Assembly: GCF_010093535.1 (NCBI RefSeq)
Contig: NW_022985220.1
Span: 54,627 to 118,626 of the forward strand
Direction of reading: 5' to 3'
DNA length: 64,000 nt
Origin: Lindgomyces ingoldianus
Lineage: Eukaryota; Ascomycota; Dothideomycetes; Pleosporales; Lindgomycetaceae
The notes under the pieces are model-generated. The model was not told the DNA's origin, ran no database searches, and saw only the letters and a list, made by a program, of their open reading frames with translations. The position numbers were made by a program, and so were the translations under genes. Within the stretch, counting starts at the first letter, position 1, and the number at the start of each line of letters is the position of its first letter. Below are positions 44,532 through 56,845 of the stretch, in pieces.

Positions 44532-46892
44532 GTTTAGGTTTCTGTACGCGTAACTCTTTTCGTGCCAGTAGTAACGCGATGGCGCGATATTTATATAAAT
44601 ATTTTCGCCTGCATGGAACACATGACAAACTCGCTAACTAGACCTCTAGCTCCCATGGATGCTGTATATACTTTCTCGAAACTCCCTAGGCGTAATCATA
44701 CTTCCTTCTTCACGACAGCTAGTCAAAGGAATGAGTTTCAACATCACAACGTCAGTTGCCAACTTGACTCCTGCCCGGCCGAGATAATTTTTTTATCAGA
44801 AGCAGACTTGGATGGGGTATGCTCAGTTCCGTCCCGTTTAGAGGCCATTCGATGTAATGCCCCACTCTTCTGAAATCAAAAGGACAGAGCACTACTTTGC
44901 AGTCGGGTTAATCGGCTCTGCCTCTTCGCCATTGGCTAGAAGCAGGCCTCACGTGCCCTGACCAGTTTAGGCTAGATTGCTGATTAAGCAGACCCGCAAT
45001 CCAGACAACCAACCTTCTAACCCTTGAATACATCTTCAGAGCTCGCTCTCATCTTTCCTAACAACGCTTCGGAGATTCATCGCCGCTTTTCGGCGTGGCT
45101 TCAGGGCTAACTTATTTCCTCTACAAATTCTTAGGTTTAATTCGAGCTCCCATGTCGTCTTAACCTTCATCATTTTTTGAGCCCCACGAGCCCTTACAGT
45201 CACGTTTCCTGCATATTCTCGCGTAAGAAAGCCCTGTGGACCCTCTCTCCCATGCCACACAGCATCCCGGATTTTCATTGAAGTGCAATTAAAATTGTGG
45301 GTCGTGCAGTGGAGGGCAATCAAAACGGTGATTTGATATGCATTCAGCCAACTAGGCGCCACGGATTCCATTCACTTTCGGCTAATATATATCCAACCAT
45401 TTTCTGGGTAATCATGTAAGGTTGTATATGTAAGATGTGGCTTAAAGAACAACGTCCCTCACCTAACTTCCCCAAGTTTTAGTCAAGGCAACCGCTCCAC
45501 ATCCTGTCGATGTTTCATAGTCGATAACATCACTATTGAACGTCCGCGACTTAGGTCCCCAAATTATAAGGTCTCCCTCTTCTACCTCCAATTAGCGTTT
45601 CACATATTGTACAGGACGGGAAAGCATCTGGAGTGCAGAAACCCTCACTTGCTACAACACGCTACCCAAGCCCAGAATACGAACTGTCGTAAGAAAAAAT
45701 ACTTCGAAGTGTAGGTCCCAAGTCCTCATCGCCAGGTGTATGCCATCCTTGAGTGAATTTCGAAGTCCGACTGACACCAAGAGTGGTTATTCATCTACTC
45801 CCGCTCCACAAGAGGACTCGATCTGATATTATATGTCTCTTTCCAACACTATTATCATTTTCATAGACATCTCATCTAACCTTTGCTGTCAGTATCCAAG
45901 TTCCCGTACTTAGGGCAGCCATGTGAGCCATTTCCGTGTCGTCCTTCGCCACATTGAAGCCAAAATGCTCGCTACACCAGTTTCAGGGTCAGCCTCGTCA
46001 TCTCGCGTTATCTGCACCTCAGACTCGAACCAGAAGCCCGGGAGATCCACCATCCGAGAGCTTGTCTGCATTTTTTCATATCTCTTTAGAATGCGACTGC
46101 CTATTTAGATCAGTAGGAGACAAGCCATTTAAGCTTCAGGGCCCCAACCTCATCCATGCGTTCTGTTATCATGCAGACCACTTGCTTCTGGGCCTGGAAA
46201 CCTTCAGATTTATAAGACCATAGCAACGCTCGGCGCTACCAAACTTTGCTATGTAGCTGAAAACTTGGTACGCGTCTTCTGCACAACACCTGCGAGAGTA
46301 TACCGACTAGTTTTTCGAGACCTGCATAAGGAAATCAGTCATGACCAGTCAAGGTGATGTGACAGGCCAAGATGCACATCAGGCGCCGTCTCAGAACGGA
46401 TCCGGTATCTTGGGAGCCAAGTCAAGTCCTATTATTTCCCGATCAGGGCTGTGCGAACCTATCGGACAGCCGGGGGTCTAGAGGATCTCAAATTGATTTT
46501 GATGCCCGTAAAGTAATTACCTTGAATCCCAGCATACCTACCCTGGCCACAAGCCACGGAAATGACGGTCTTCTAAGTACCACCCGCGGAAGTTTCTACC
46601 GTTATTGCTTTGGTGGAGAAGCTCAACCTACGCACGCCGTGGGCTAGATCAACATCGGTACCTTCTAGAATTGAGGCATCATGTTTCCTATAGGCCAAGA
46701 GAATGCCATTGTTCTTATCAGCAGTATGTCTCTTGGAGGCCTTCGGCAGTTAAGGCCGCGCGGGCAATCAAGCTCCACCAAAGACAAACGTCATAAAAGG
46801 CAAGGCAGTCCATAGTTTGCTGTACCTCGTGCTCTGTGTCCTCGCTGTTAATACCACTACCCCTCATACCACTTTACTCCTGGAACGCTAAG
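44532..46892. other. intergenic region, nothing recognised
   Basis: 2.4 kb of non-coding DNA. A 111-codon minus-strand frame at 45036-45371 has a basic tail but no motif, and is treated as chance. Confidence 0.45.
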
Positions 46893-48256
46893 ATGCTTTG
46901 GAGTTCTTTCATTGCTTTTGCGCTCTTCGCGCCCAGCCATGCGCTGATTCGGTTTGGATGCTCCCAGCTCGTCGTCGACCGTCTCGATCCTCTAGTCAAC
47001 CCTGGCCTGGCCCCATCCCCACATCTACACCAGATCATTGGTGGGGTATGTTCCATCTCTTCAAAAACGTTTCACACAGACTAATGGCTTAAGAACTCCT
47101 TCAATACCTCTATGCTACCAGAGAACCACGACCCCCCGACGCTGTCCACGTGCACGACCTGCCAGCCCTCAGATGATTTCTCCAACTACTGGACAGCTGC
47201 TTTGTACTTTCGTGCTAAGAATGGAACGTTCAAGCGGGTTCCCCAGAAGGGCAATTCTGGCTTCGAGGGCTCGAACGGCGGCATGACTGTGTACTATATG
47301 CAGAACCAGCTTGCAGACTATGCTCAGAAGGCGAAGGTCACAGCCTTCAAGCCAGTGAGTGCAACCAGCGTTCTAAATGCGATATGCTTTCACCGCAGTA
47401 TAGACTAACTGCCATCAGGGTTTCCGTATGCTGATCGGTAACCCAATGGCTAATACTAAGGCCGATGCCAACAAGTATCCCCAGCTTACCTACACTTGCT
47501 TGCAGGATATGGGCACACGTTATCCCGAGACTAAGAACTTCCCAACTAAGCCCTGCCCTGCCGGTATCATGACCAATGTCCGCTTCCCAACGTGAGTCAT
47601 TTATGCAAGGTAAAATTTTGAATAGTACACTTACCTTCGCAGATGCTGGGATGGCAAAAACCTAGACAGTCCCGACCACATTTCCCATATGAGGCGAGTC
47701 CTTCTCACATCTGCAAGTGTCACTCTGACCTAGAATAGCTACCCTGCCAGCGGTAATTTTGAATCCCAAGGCCCATGCCCATCAACCCATCCCGTTCGCA
47801 TGCCTCAACTTATGTATGAGGTCATCTTCGAGACCAAAGCCTTCAACAATAAAGAAGACTGGCCAACGGATGGCAGCCAGCCCTTTGTCTGGTCCTTCGG
47901 TGACGGGTGAATTTCTCATACTGGCCACCGGAGGATTGAAAATGCTAACTCGCGGACTTAGCACTGGCTACGGTAGCCACGGCGACTACGTTTTCGGCTG
48001 GAAGGACGACTCCCTCCAGAAAATCATGGATGAGGCATGCTACGTCAACTGCAAGTCCATGAAGACGCAGACTATGGCCGCGATGAATGCCTGCGCAGTG
48101 AAGAATCGCGTTAATGAGGATATTGGTGACCGCGACTGTTTGTCTCTCACGTTCACCTCATTCTTTGGAACATTTGACTAATGCACTCGCTTAGGGATTC
48201 CGGAAATCCCGGGCGCACCTGCGCTCCACCTGAAGGCCGCCGATGGCACTGTCTGA
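46893..48256 (+). CDS. secreted DUF1996 protein
   Basis: Seven exons by my reading: 46893-47045, 47094-47354, 47419-47591, 47643-47693, 47739-47906, 47962-48125 and 48195-48256, giving 343 residues. A short signal peptide (MLWSSFIAFALFAPSHA) leads into the DUF1996 domain: CSQLVVDRLDPLVNPG, PHLHQIIGG|NSFNTS, CTTCQPSDDFSNYWTAALYF, GFRMLIGNP, TCWDGKNLDSPDHISHMSYP, CPSTHPVRMPQLMYEV and GYGSHGDYVFGWKDD. The conserved cysteines and His residues are all present. There is no WSC domain or GPI signal after it. Intron 4 (47694-47738) uses a GC-AG donor (AG|GCGAGT), needed to join HM to SYPASG. Family members are secreted fungal proteins of unclear function, some linked to lignocellulose growth. Confidence 0.88.
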
Positions 48257-48919
48257 ATACCTTGCGTCCAATTCTCGTCATAGTGAGTTATCACTGAAGG
48301 ATTTAGAATGTATTAAAGCGCTCTCATTTCCCCTGATTGTTCTAGAAATAAAGAATACGGAGAATCAATTCGAGAATTTTTACCAGTAAGCGCAGAAGAC
48401 GTTAGCCAATTCCACAGTATTACTCTCTTCATTGCGATGAATTCTCACCAACTCCGCCCATAATTGCAAGAACGGCTGTTTTTCTCCGGTCATTGCCAAT
48501 CTAGGTATTTAATTTCTCCCCGCACACCCGTGTTCCAACTCGAGGCTACGCAGGCCCCACATGTAATATCAATAGATTCCCTCCACACACACACACACAC
48601 ATTCGTCCCAACAAATTCCAGACACCTCACCAAGAACTTGAATTAACGTCAATCCTCTGGTCGCGAAACGCACGGTGTAGCGAAACAGATCTGCCTTCAG
48701 AATCTCTCATATTCTTTACCGGCCAACATATAGAGCTATAATTGAAGTCCATTATTCTATATCTCCCTCATAGGCTAGTTCCTGACGAAGGAACTCATTG
48801 TGGTCGTCGTGCTATCTATCGATCCGTTGACGCCGGTTTTCGCCTCTTCAGCAATCCACCCTTGTCCAGTCGTGGTCAAAAAGGTCAGGTGTAATTTCGG
48901 GGGCTGGACACTTTTGGCA
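48257..48919. other. intergenic region between convergent genes
   Basis: Shared 3' flank of the DUF1996 and patatin-like genes. It contains a (CA)9 run at 48584-48601; otherwise nothing. Confidence 0.5.
48584..48601 (+). repeat. (CA)9 microsatellite
   Basis: Eighteen bases of uninterrupted CA dinucleotides in non-coding sequence. Confidence 0.9.
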
Positions 48920-51090
48920 CTAGCTCCTTCCCTCGTCCGCAGGCATCTTGCACTCGGTCTCGTCCTTACCTTGCAAAGCCTTCAACAAGCACTTCGCACA
49001 TACCGCTAACTCCTTTTGCACCTCGGCCTTGCGCAGAAAATCCGCCGTGCGCAACTTTACCAACTCTAGTGTATCAAAATACTTCTCCTTCCCTTTCCAA
49101 CTAGTCTTCCATTCTCCCAAGCTCCTCACACCCATCGCAATAGGATTGAGCCGAAAATAATCTTGCTGACTCCTATCAATCACGCCCTCCACCATCCTCG
49201 CCGTGGCCTCTGTATCCATCACCAGAGATGCTAGCGTATTTAAGTATGCCGCGATCCCTAGCACATCGAAACCCGACTTTCGCGGTAGGCGAGATATGGA
49301 CCCGCCACTGCCGATGCTGACGAAAATCATTTCTCTGTGTTGTGTGTGCTCTAGTACCTCCCTAAAGGCTGTAAGGGATGGGTTGTTAGCTGATATTGCG
49401 CCATCTATGAAAGTTTTGTCCTTGTAGGGCATGGGCGGGAAGTAAAAGGGTGCGGCTGAGGTTGCCCAAGCAGCTTCCCAGACTTTGAGGGTGTCGGTAT
49501 CGAAGGATCCCTCGTCTGGGGTGGAGTATGACCGGAGTAAGTATGCCTTATTCGTAGTTGTGTCGAATGTTGTCACGCCCCTGTATCTGTTAGCACGACT
49601 GAATAGCGTGGGTTAGGAGATCGTACACTTTGGTTTTTGTGTCTGATGAACGGAAGATGTCTCGGCGCCATCGGTCATGAGGAGGGCTTGGATCGAAGTC
49701 GCCGACTAGGAGACGTGTGGCGTGGACCAAGTTTTTTTCACTGTATCGGGTTCGAGTAATTCCGACAAATAAGGATCGCTTGGGAGAGCTGAAGATGCGG
49801 TCGGCGTATTGGATGTAGTTACTGATGGCGGATTCGACCGTCATACCGAGGCGTCCCAGCATGATGGCGATGAGTCTATTTTCACAACGTTAGGTTAAAC
49901 TCTTAGCGCTTGGTAAATGGTGATCTCACCCGCCGCTACTTGATCCATACATGTAGTCGAAAACGTCGGTCGGCCTCAGTGGCTCCGTAGAGTTCTTTGC
50001 TGATGCTATTTAGTGATTCAGCTACATGATATCGCCCAAAATTTGGAGGATACACTACCTCCCTGGGATCGCAGTTCGTTTAAATGTCTCATTAGGTCCT
50101 TTAAAATGAGGAGACTGGCAAAGCTTCGCACGCCACCGCCGTCTGTGCTTGCATTTAGCAGACCTTGGTAAAGCTCCTCGACAGGAACCACTTACCTAGA
50201 GATAGCACACGCGCACGCCTGCTTTTTGGTCTGTTACGATTGGATTTTTCCTGGTATGACTTGACTAGCTTCTGAAGTGCGAGGACAACTTTAGGCCCTT
50301 CAGTCAGAATGCTCGAGCTTGTTTCCGCAATGCTGTCTTTCCATTCAGGGAATTTTTGTATGAGCAGAGGTCCAATTGATCTTGGTCTAATAGAGCAGTC
50401 CTCAGATCAGTAGAGAAAATGCATGGAATAGTGTGTAACATACGTGATCGCAATAAAGTTAGCGTTGAGTTCTGCAAGCAGATGGATTAACCTCGTGAAT
50501 GATTGGTGGGCGTTTTCGAGCACATCGGGAATCGGTTCAGCGTTCACATTCTCAGAACCAAAAATCTCCGGCCGATCATATTGGAAAATATCCATCGACC
50601 AAACTCTAAATCGTGTAAGGCAGTTTTCAATAGTTTCTTCCAGATATTGGACATCCTGGAGTGTAGCGCGGCGTTCACGTAGCGCCTCCAACACGGTCCG
50701 TAAGAGCGCCAATGTCTTCCTGAGTTGCGCGTGTATTTGAACTCTCGGTACAGCTTCCGACCTTTGCTCGTCATTCTTTCCGTCGGCTTTTGCGTATTCT
50801 ATATTCGGCAACGGCGGCACCATTTCGACCGCGTCCGCGGTTGGAATTGGTGGGGAGGTCTCGGAGGTTGCAGGGATTGGCGGTTCTATCGGCGGTGCGG
50901 AAGCCCTTCCTTCGATCTGAGAAGCGCGTTCCTCTGGATCTGAAGCATTTCTGGCATCGGTATCGAGTGAGGAGCGCCCGCCTGATGGAGAGGCTCGCGG
51001 GGTGTCTGGCCCCGTCGAGGGAAACGTAGCTGAAGGGTTTGTCTCCTCTCTCTCGGTCACGGTTGCGATGCTATGAACATTTGTCGCCAT
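48920..51090 (-). CDS. patatin-like phospholipase with N-terminal helical domain
   Basis: Six exons by my reading: 51090-50444, 50386-50196, 50142-50059, 50005-49930, 49875-49627 and 49580-48920, giving 635 residues; each junction restores a family motif. The patatin catalytic dyad is intact: oxyanion hole DGGGVR near 280-285, nucleophile Ser about 330 in GSSSGG, and Asp about 475 in FIDGAISANN. Patatins hydrolyse phospholipid or acyl-lipid esters. The first 270 residues are a Ser/Pro/Glu-rich disordered stretch followed by helical sequence (LRKTLALLRTVLEALRERR), with no P-loop. There is no signal peptide, so it is cytosolic or peripheral. In fungi such patatins occur as effector domains of NLR-like immune or incompatibility proteins (for example Neurospora PLP-1). 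Head-to-head with a DUF7580-like gene 622 bp away. Confidence 0.88.
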
Positions 51091-51712
51091 GATCGCGCTG
51101 ACTTTTCGCAAGTCGATACAATACGATGCTGAACAGGATATCTACAGGTGCTCAATTCAGAATCCTAGGACGTCGGGAGGGTGCTGGCCTTCAGCGGTAC
51201 CCTATACAACGATGGCGAAGGTCCGCAATCGCAACGGGGTTAGTGAGGGCGAGGGCAAGGGATTGCTCGAGATGTCTTTGCTGGTATGAATGCCCCACGT
51301 AATGAAGGTATGTATTATGCAGGAGCTACAAGGACGAACGTACCGAAGGCGTAGTAGACTACAGCTGGTCATTAGGAAGGCTGAGGCTCTTCGGTAAGTG
51401 GAATGTGCCTCTAAAGTTCAGCCTCATCTGCTCAGCGCGCTTCTGCTAGAAACGATTGCTTCCAGGACTGACCGCAACACAAGCATCGAACGAGCCACGA
51501 TCCCTCACACCTTCGAACTTATGCATCTTCCCATCCTCCTGCTACGACGACCGTCCTGCTCGTAGAATAATCAAGGGGGCTCAACCGTGAGCTGCCTCCG
51601 GAGTACACGTACAGATACCCAGAAGCACCTTAGAGCTGAATCGACACATAAGTGGGGAACACATAGCCTACTAAAACGCCTCAAGCGTAGACTTACGAAG
51701 CTTATTTCGAAC
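51091..51712. promoter_or_regulatory. bidirectional promoter of the patatin/DUF7580 pair
   Basis: 622 bp between divergent start codons. No motif singled out. The arrangement would allow shared expression of the two proteins. Confidence 0.5.
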
Positions 51713-53450
51713 ATGTTTGAGATTCCAGCGGCCGCTACAGTGTGTATAATCGTTGTCAACGCAATAGGCTGGTATGGCATGTTGAAAACTGGTATACAAA
51801 TCGTTCACGACGATTGGAAATTGAAGGATTCGTATAAAAGGGACCTCGATATTGACTGGACGAACTTTGTCAATCAAGTGAAAGAACTAGAACAATGGAA
51901 AAAGGACTGGATGATAACCGATAAGACCACCCCAGATGCATGTCTCATCTATATGTGGGGCAAATCTGAGTTTGATGACATCAAAAAGGGATTGAAGAGC
52001 CTCCGTAGTCTAGGGAAGGATGTTCATAAAGAATTCGCTAAATTTTTTGATCTCAAGAAAGACAAGTGGGACCTGAAGTCGGATTCCAAGAAAGAGAAGA
52101 AGGCTAGGTACATATACAAGAAGCGCAAATATCTTGGGGATCTCGCTTCAGCATTTCAAAAAGTTCTTAAGAACTTGAAGGACGCATCGGCACGGGGTTG
52201 GAAGGAAGAAAGCAAGAAGTTCTTTTCTTACGGTAATACTGATGAGGACCGCAAGTATCACACGAGAAACGCCTATCATCTCTTGAGAGTGGCAAAGAAT
52301 TCTGCACAAGAATTCAAGACACTTTGCTCATTGATGCCTTCGGCTAAAGGATTCTGTGTGGAGTTAGACCTGGATATGTTCAATGCTTGCGGGAAAGCAA
52401 TGACACAAGAAACCGAAGTAACCCAAATTGATGCAATGGAGGCCGCAGGTCATCTGAAGTTGGAGCTCATTTGTGGGAAACGCCGAGACGGACAGCATCT
52501 TGAATCTTTAACACGCATTCGAGTGGAAGCAGTAAACCCGCCTACCTACCATGGTCCCCTACAAGAGGCCTTGAAAGCTGTCTTAAAGACACCTGATTCC
52601 ACGGCTTACTACTTCGGAAGTATCGGAACACAATCGACTTTCTTTAGTCTCAATAAAATTGCGTACGAACCAGACTCACCCTCGCTGCGACTGGACCCTG
52701 CAGAGCCGCGAAGTACGTTAAATTCCTTGCTCGCTAGCCAAATGTCTCCATACAACCGGACCGACAAGCGAACGAATGTCCTACTAGGCAACTTCTCAGT
52801 ATTCAGGCTATGCTACGAGCTCAGTCAGACATGTCTCCTCTTCCTCCGGTCGAATAAATTCGCGGACATGTGCGGCTGCCAAATACAGTGCGGGCGGCAG
52901 GCATACGAACCCGGCCACCTCAGCCCTCGCGACTGGTATGAATACGGTATTGATCTCGTCTGGAGCGCGGGCCACATGCGGGATAATCTTACCGGTATTT
53001 CGTGGTGCGATTACTATAGTAGTGATGGAGACACTATCACGAGATCTATACGGCGTCTGGGTATCCTTCTTCTCGAAGCTATATTGAGTACTCGCGTCAA
53101 GCTTGTCATGACGGATACAGGTACACCCAGAGCTATCACTGCCGTATTATTACGAACGCAGAACCCATTTACGCAACCTCTTCCTCTAGACGATGTACTA
53201 GTGCTTGTGCGCAAAATCATCGATACAAATACCTTTGGTGAAGTGGTGAAAGTTTGCCTTACAAGGACATTTCCAGGGGCACCAACGGACCAAGATTGGG
53301 AGCGAATCTTCCAGGATCTCTATCTCGACATCGTCAAACCGTATGTATACTGTTCGAGACATCATGAACGTCGTACTAATATCCGGATTCAGGCTCAGAG
53401 AAATCCACCAAATTCATCTCGACCAAGCAGCGTTCCGCCGTCCCGCTTAG
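51713..53450 (+). CDS. membrane-anchored DUF7580-like protein, putative cell-death/signalling
   Basis: Two exons by my reading: 51713-53340 and 53393-53450 (52-nt intron with a TACTAAT branch site), giving 561 residues and ending AAFRRPA. I chose the ATG at 51713 because it opens a hydrophobic helix at 4-25 (IPAAATVCIIVVNAIGWYGM); the upstream open stretch lacks an ATG. A long Lys/Asp-rich helical region follows (about 30-190), then a C-terminal half resembling fungal DUF7580 domains: VFRLCYELSQTCLLFLRS, SAGHMRDNLTGISWCDYY, RRLGILLLEAIL and FGEVVKVCL. DUF7580 is found in fungal STAND-associated and HeLo-like proteins, so the N-terminal helical region could be a membrane-acting module. That is inference; I see no enzyme motif or P-loop. 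Divergently paired with the patatin gene. Confidence 0.7.
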
Positions 53451-53740
53451 TACTTCTTTAGCTAAGGATGTAGATGATCCTTCTTTGAAGATAGCAGATT
53501 ACCATCTTATGCAAGCATTTTGGTGTCGGAACCGTAGCATTAGCTACACATTATACCACGGGAGCACTTCGGTATCGTGATAGCACTTCAATTGAACACG
53601 TTTATATGTACTAAATCGCTTCAACCTGTGTGGTGATACATTTATTAAAATGAACAATCCGCTGATCGTAGCCTATTTTTTTTTTAGCTAGAAAGCTATA
53701 AAGATCATCAAGCGTAAAGCTCGACCAAGATTATAGAATA

Positions 53741-53790
53741 ACTAACATCCCTCACTACGTAGCGAGAACCACACCGTAGAGAGATGAGTT
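53741..53790 (+). repeat. degenerate repeat family, copy A
   Basis: Contains AACTAACATCCCTCACTACG followed by TAGCGAGAACCACAC; most diverged member of the family seen at 54961, 57611 and 60837. Confidence 0.5.
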
Positions 53791-54960
53791 AGCTACTCCA
53801 GCATCTTAAGTCTTTCCTACGCGAGCCTATAAGATACCGCCAGTATGCTAACATTCTTTAGCCATTTTTATACCTGGGACCAGTTTGCAATGACAAGATA
53901 TACAATAGCGTAGGCTATGCTATGGATCGATCCGTCAAGGCCTCAAGATCCACTTAAATCGCATTACCCCTGTTTAATGACGATTATTAACAGGCCTTTA
54001 TATTTCGGAGCTGTTACCCTGAGCTTGCTAAGCTCTATCAAAGTCCTTATCAGTAAGGACGACGCGTGGGGCTATAGAGGCGCGTGCGTCAAGTGGATAT
54101 ACGATTGATAACTGCTATTGAATGCAAGGCTGCGAGGCTAAGGTCGGCCCGCCCGCCAAGACTCCTCACAGCCACAGGCCTGATAGGAAGCACAAATAAA
54201 ATTAGATATGGTGGTTGTTTTGCACTAGCCGAGGTCGCCAGGAATGTAATTTATTTAGATCTTCCTACAAGTGTTTCGTCGACGCATTCAAGCCTAAGCA
54301 CGGGTCTCCAAAATATCCCAGCTTTCGCAGGAGAAAGCTACCGAGGCCCACAACCTTCCCAACTCACTTGAGTATTCTTAAGAATAGGTCTTACTATCTC
54401 GTTAACACACGCCACGGATAGACACCTAGTAGACGTTTCAGACAAGATCTGTTCAGCAGCACTAGAACCCGGTGACCGGGTTAAAGCACCAATACCAGCA
54501 ACCACGTAGCTCCTATGAGCGCCGACCTGATATCGTTTTCGCATCTTTTCTACTTCCGATTAGTATTGCGTAGCTTCCTAGCCCGAATCGTTCGGCCGCT
54601 ACCCCTCAAGGGTTTATGTAAGCTTTTTAGGGGATCCACACCTCCGTTGAAAGGCGAGAATGCTGATGATGTTTGGGCATGACGTTTGGAAGGTTACGGA
54701 GAAGAAACGGTATACAAAGGAGGAGCAGATTGAGATGTAGACAGCAGGTGAGGGGGGTTTTCAAACCGGGAAAGGGGAAGCATTGGAAGTTTTGTGCTAC
54801 TTATGATAAGCGGGTTGCTTAAGGACAGCTCTGGCGAGCCGTCCCCTAATTACTCTACCTCCACCTCCCAGGCGTATAAATACCCTCATCAGCCCAAAAT
54901 CCCAATGCTTGATCTTATTATCTTACGTCTTCCCCTTCAAACCCGCCGTCCCAGGGAACC

Positions 54961-55020
54961 TAATGTCCATCCCTGCGTAGCGAGATACCCTGTGTGCGGA
55001 GACAAATGAAGGGTACTTTG
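54961..55020 (+). repeat. degenerate repeat family, copy B
   Basis: TAATGTCCATCCCTGCGTAG CGAGATACCCTGTGTGCGGA followed by GACAAATGAAGGGTACTTTG. Similarity to the copy at 60837 continues loosely for about 200 bp downstream (AAAATTACGT...TCGTCG). Confidence 0.6.
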
Positions 55021-55748
55021 ACTTGCAGCTGCTGCAAAGCCCACGCGCGAGATAGATATAGCTATAATTCTATATAAATAACCTTCTATAGCTTATCCTA
55101 ATGCCTATAATCCCCTTTTCTCTGAAAATTACGTTCATGTCGTCGTTTCCGAGCCTAATCTATCCAGCGCCTTCTTTCGCGGTGTAATAGGCTTCCCTCT
55201 ACACGGCGCTTATTTAGTCAGCCAATACGTTCACAACGTTGAAATCGGCTTCAACATATTCACACTTCGAGATGCCGCCCAACGCGCGATGATACCTACT
55301 TTTGTAAACGTGGAGATACCGTCACGTCACCATCGAGCGCCGAAACTCGCCGTTATCCTCTCCGTCGACCGAAGAAAAGATCTAGTCAAGCCCGCCACGT
55401 CCTCACGCTTCTCGAGCCTACCAGCGCCGATTACCAGACTAAGTAGCGGACGAGAGCTAGTCCTAGCTTGTTAAAAGGGGATACGTACGGCTAAGCAATC
55501 AATAACTCCTACATGAGCATCTCTGCAACGTCATTATAGGAACAACGCTACGTTTCTGTTAGCTATGAATGTAGCGAGATTGCTTCTTCCCTCCTTTATT
55601 ACATCACAACTAAGGCGCTTACAATTATCAGCGTCGTGGGGAATGTCGTTTGGTCTACCTACTTCTTTAAGCAAGCAAACAATATGCGTTGTTAGATACC
55701 TTAGTGGGAAGAATAATACTCCATGATATAATCGAGGGATGTACGTGT

Positions 55749-56845
55749 CTAAAAAGCTTCCAAATTCGACCACATTACAACATCGTCAAGGGAGATCTCC
55801 TCTTCTTGATCGATCGCTTCTTCCTTGAGAATGGCTGACAATTCAGGGTCCGCTATAGCCTGCTTTGAGAATTTCAGTCCCAGCGACCGAAGCTTCTCCG
55901 TGGTCTCTCTTCTTTTTGCCTTATCCACTCTTCTCTCTGCCATTCTTTCCTTAAAATTTCTAAACATACGTGGAATAGCAGGCACTACACATAGGAAGAC
56001 GGAAGAATACGATCCGAGTGCTGATAAAAGTCCGAGATACCCTTTCGAATAGCTCCAGTCTTGGAAGTCCACCGTGGTAAGGCCTTTCATGTGCAGTCCG
56101 GTTATAATCACTATTCTAAATAGTGTTTAGCGGGGTCCAACTAAGGGTTGCTGTAACCTACAGTATTCCAACGGTGAAGATGAAAAGGATACCGGCTTTT
56201 CTCCGAAATGGTAATTTTAGATTTATAATATCTTTAAGCGGCCAAAGAATGATCGTTATATCTAAAGCTAATCCTATGATCTCAAAGCTCAAATAAGCAG
56301 CAAACTCATTACCGCATTGTCCTTGTACGGCGGGGTTCCAGGATTTTGAGACTGGTCGGCATATCAGGAACCCTCCGAGCAAAGCAGCCAAAAAGTGAAG
56401 GACGGAGAGGACGATCATGGCCACCATGACTGTGCTGGTTGGACTGAAGGAGAAGATCTTCCTATTAAAGCAGCAAGCAGCAACCCGAAAACAGGTGTTT
56501 ACGAGTGACCATAGCGCTTCGTTCGCAACGAGCGACTACCGGCGATTCAGTAACGGACACGAGGATAGTCATTTCACCACTTACCTTTGCAATGAGCTCC
56601 ATTTCACTATAGGGCACGCTGTTTAGATGTTGATATAAACCCTCTCGAAGGACTGCCCATGTCGTGATGCTTGTCAAAACAACGGAACACAGAAACGCAA
56701 AATAGACTAAAAGATCCTCTGAGCGCACAATGCCGGCTTCCCTTCGTCGAGCCAAATAGATAGCCCATAGAGAGAGTAATGCCAAGAGCGCGAAGGTCCA
56801 GGAACAAGCAATGGTGACGATCCCTTCGTGCGTGATATTTGCCAT
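55749..56845 (-). CDS. fungal rhodopsin-domain (Pth11-like) seven-helix membrane protein
   Basis: Exons by my reading: 56845-56585, 56535-56162 and 56115-55749, giving 333 residues. Helices: VTIACSWTFALLALLSLWAI; LLVYFAFLCSVVLTSITTW; a region after ANEALWSLVNTCFRVAACC; MVAMIVLSVLHFLAALLGGF; YLSFEIIGLALDITIILW; FIFTVGILIVIITGL; and YLGLLSALGSYSSVFLCVV. The family features IFSFSP after helix 3 and RPVSKSWNP...GQCGN after helix 4 are present. The cytosolic tail is about 80 residues, basic then acidic. An alternative acceptor 78 nt further in would skip helix 3; the longer exon keeps seven helices and the family motif, so I prefer it. Members are candidate G-protein-coupled sensors of surface or nutrient cues. 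Ligand unknown. Confidence 0.85.

Larger units (their letters stand above)
53451..55748. other. intergenic region with degenerate repeats
   Basis: Mixture of AT-rich and CG-containing relic sequence with stops in all frames. It contains two members of the CATCCCTACGTAGCGAGA repeat family. A plus-strand frame at 54084-54371 is probably relic element sequence. Confidence 0.5.

Noticed and set aside
54084..54371. 95-codon plus-strand frame
   Set aside because: Lies in relic repeat sequence, has no motif and overlaps another frame of equal quality.
56458..56535. Longer 127-nt first intron in the Pth11-like gene
   Set aside because: Using the inner acceptor removes helix 3; the outer acceptor at 56536 keeps the frame open and restores a seven-helix protein.
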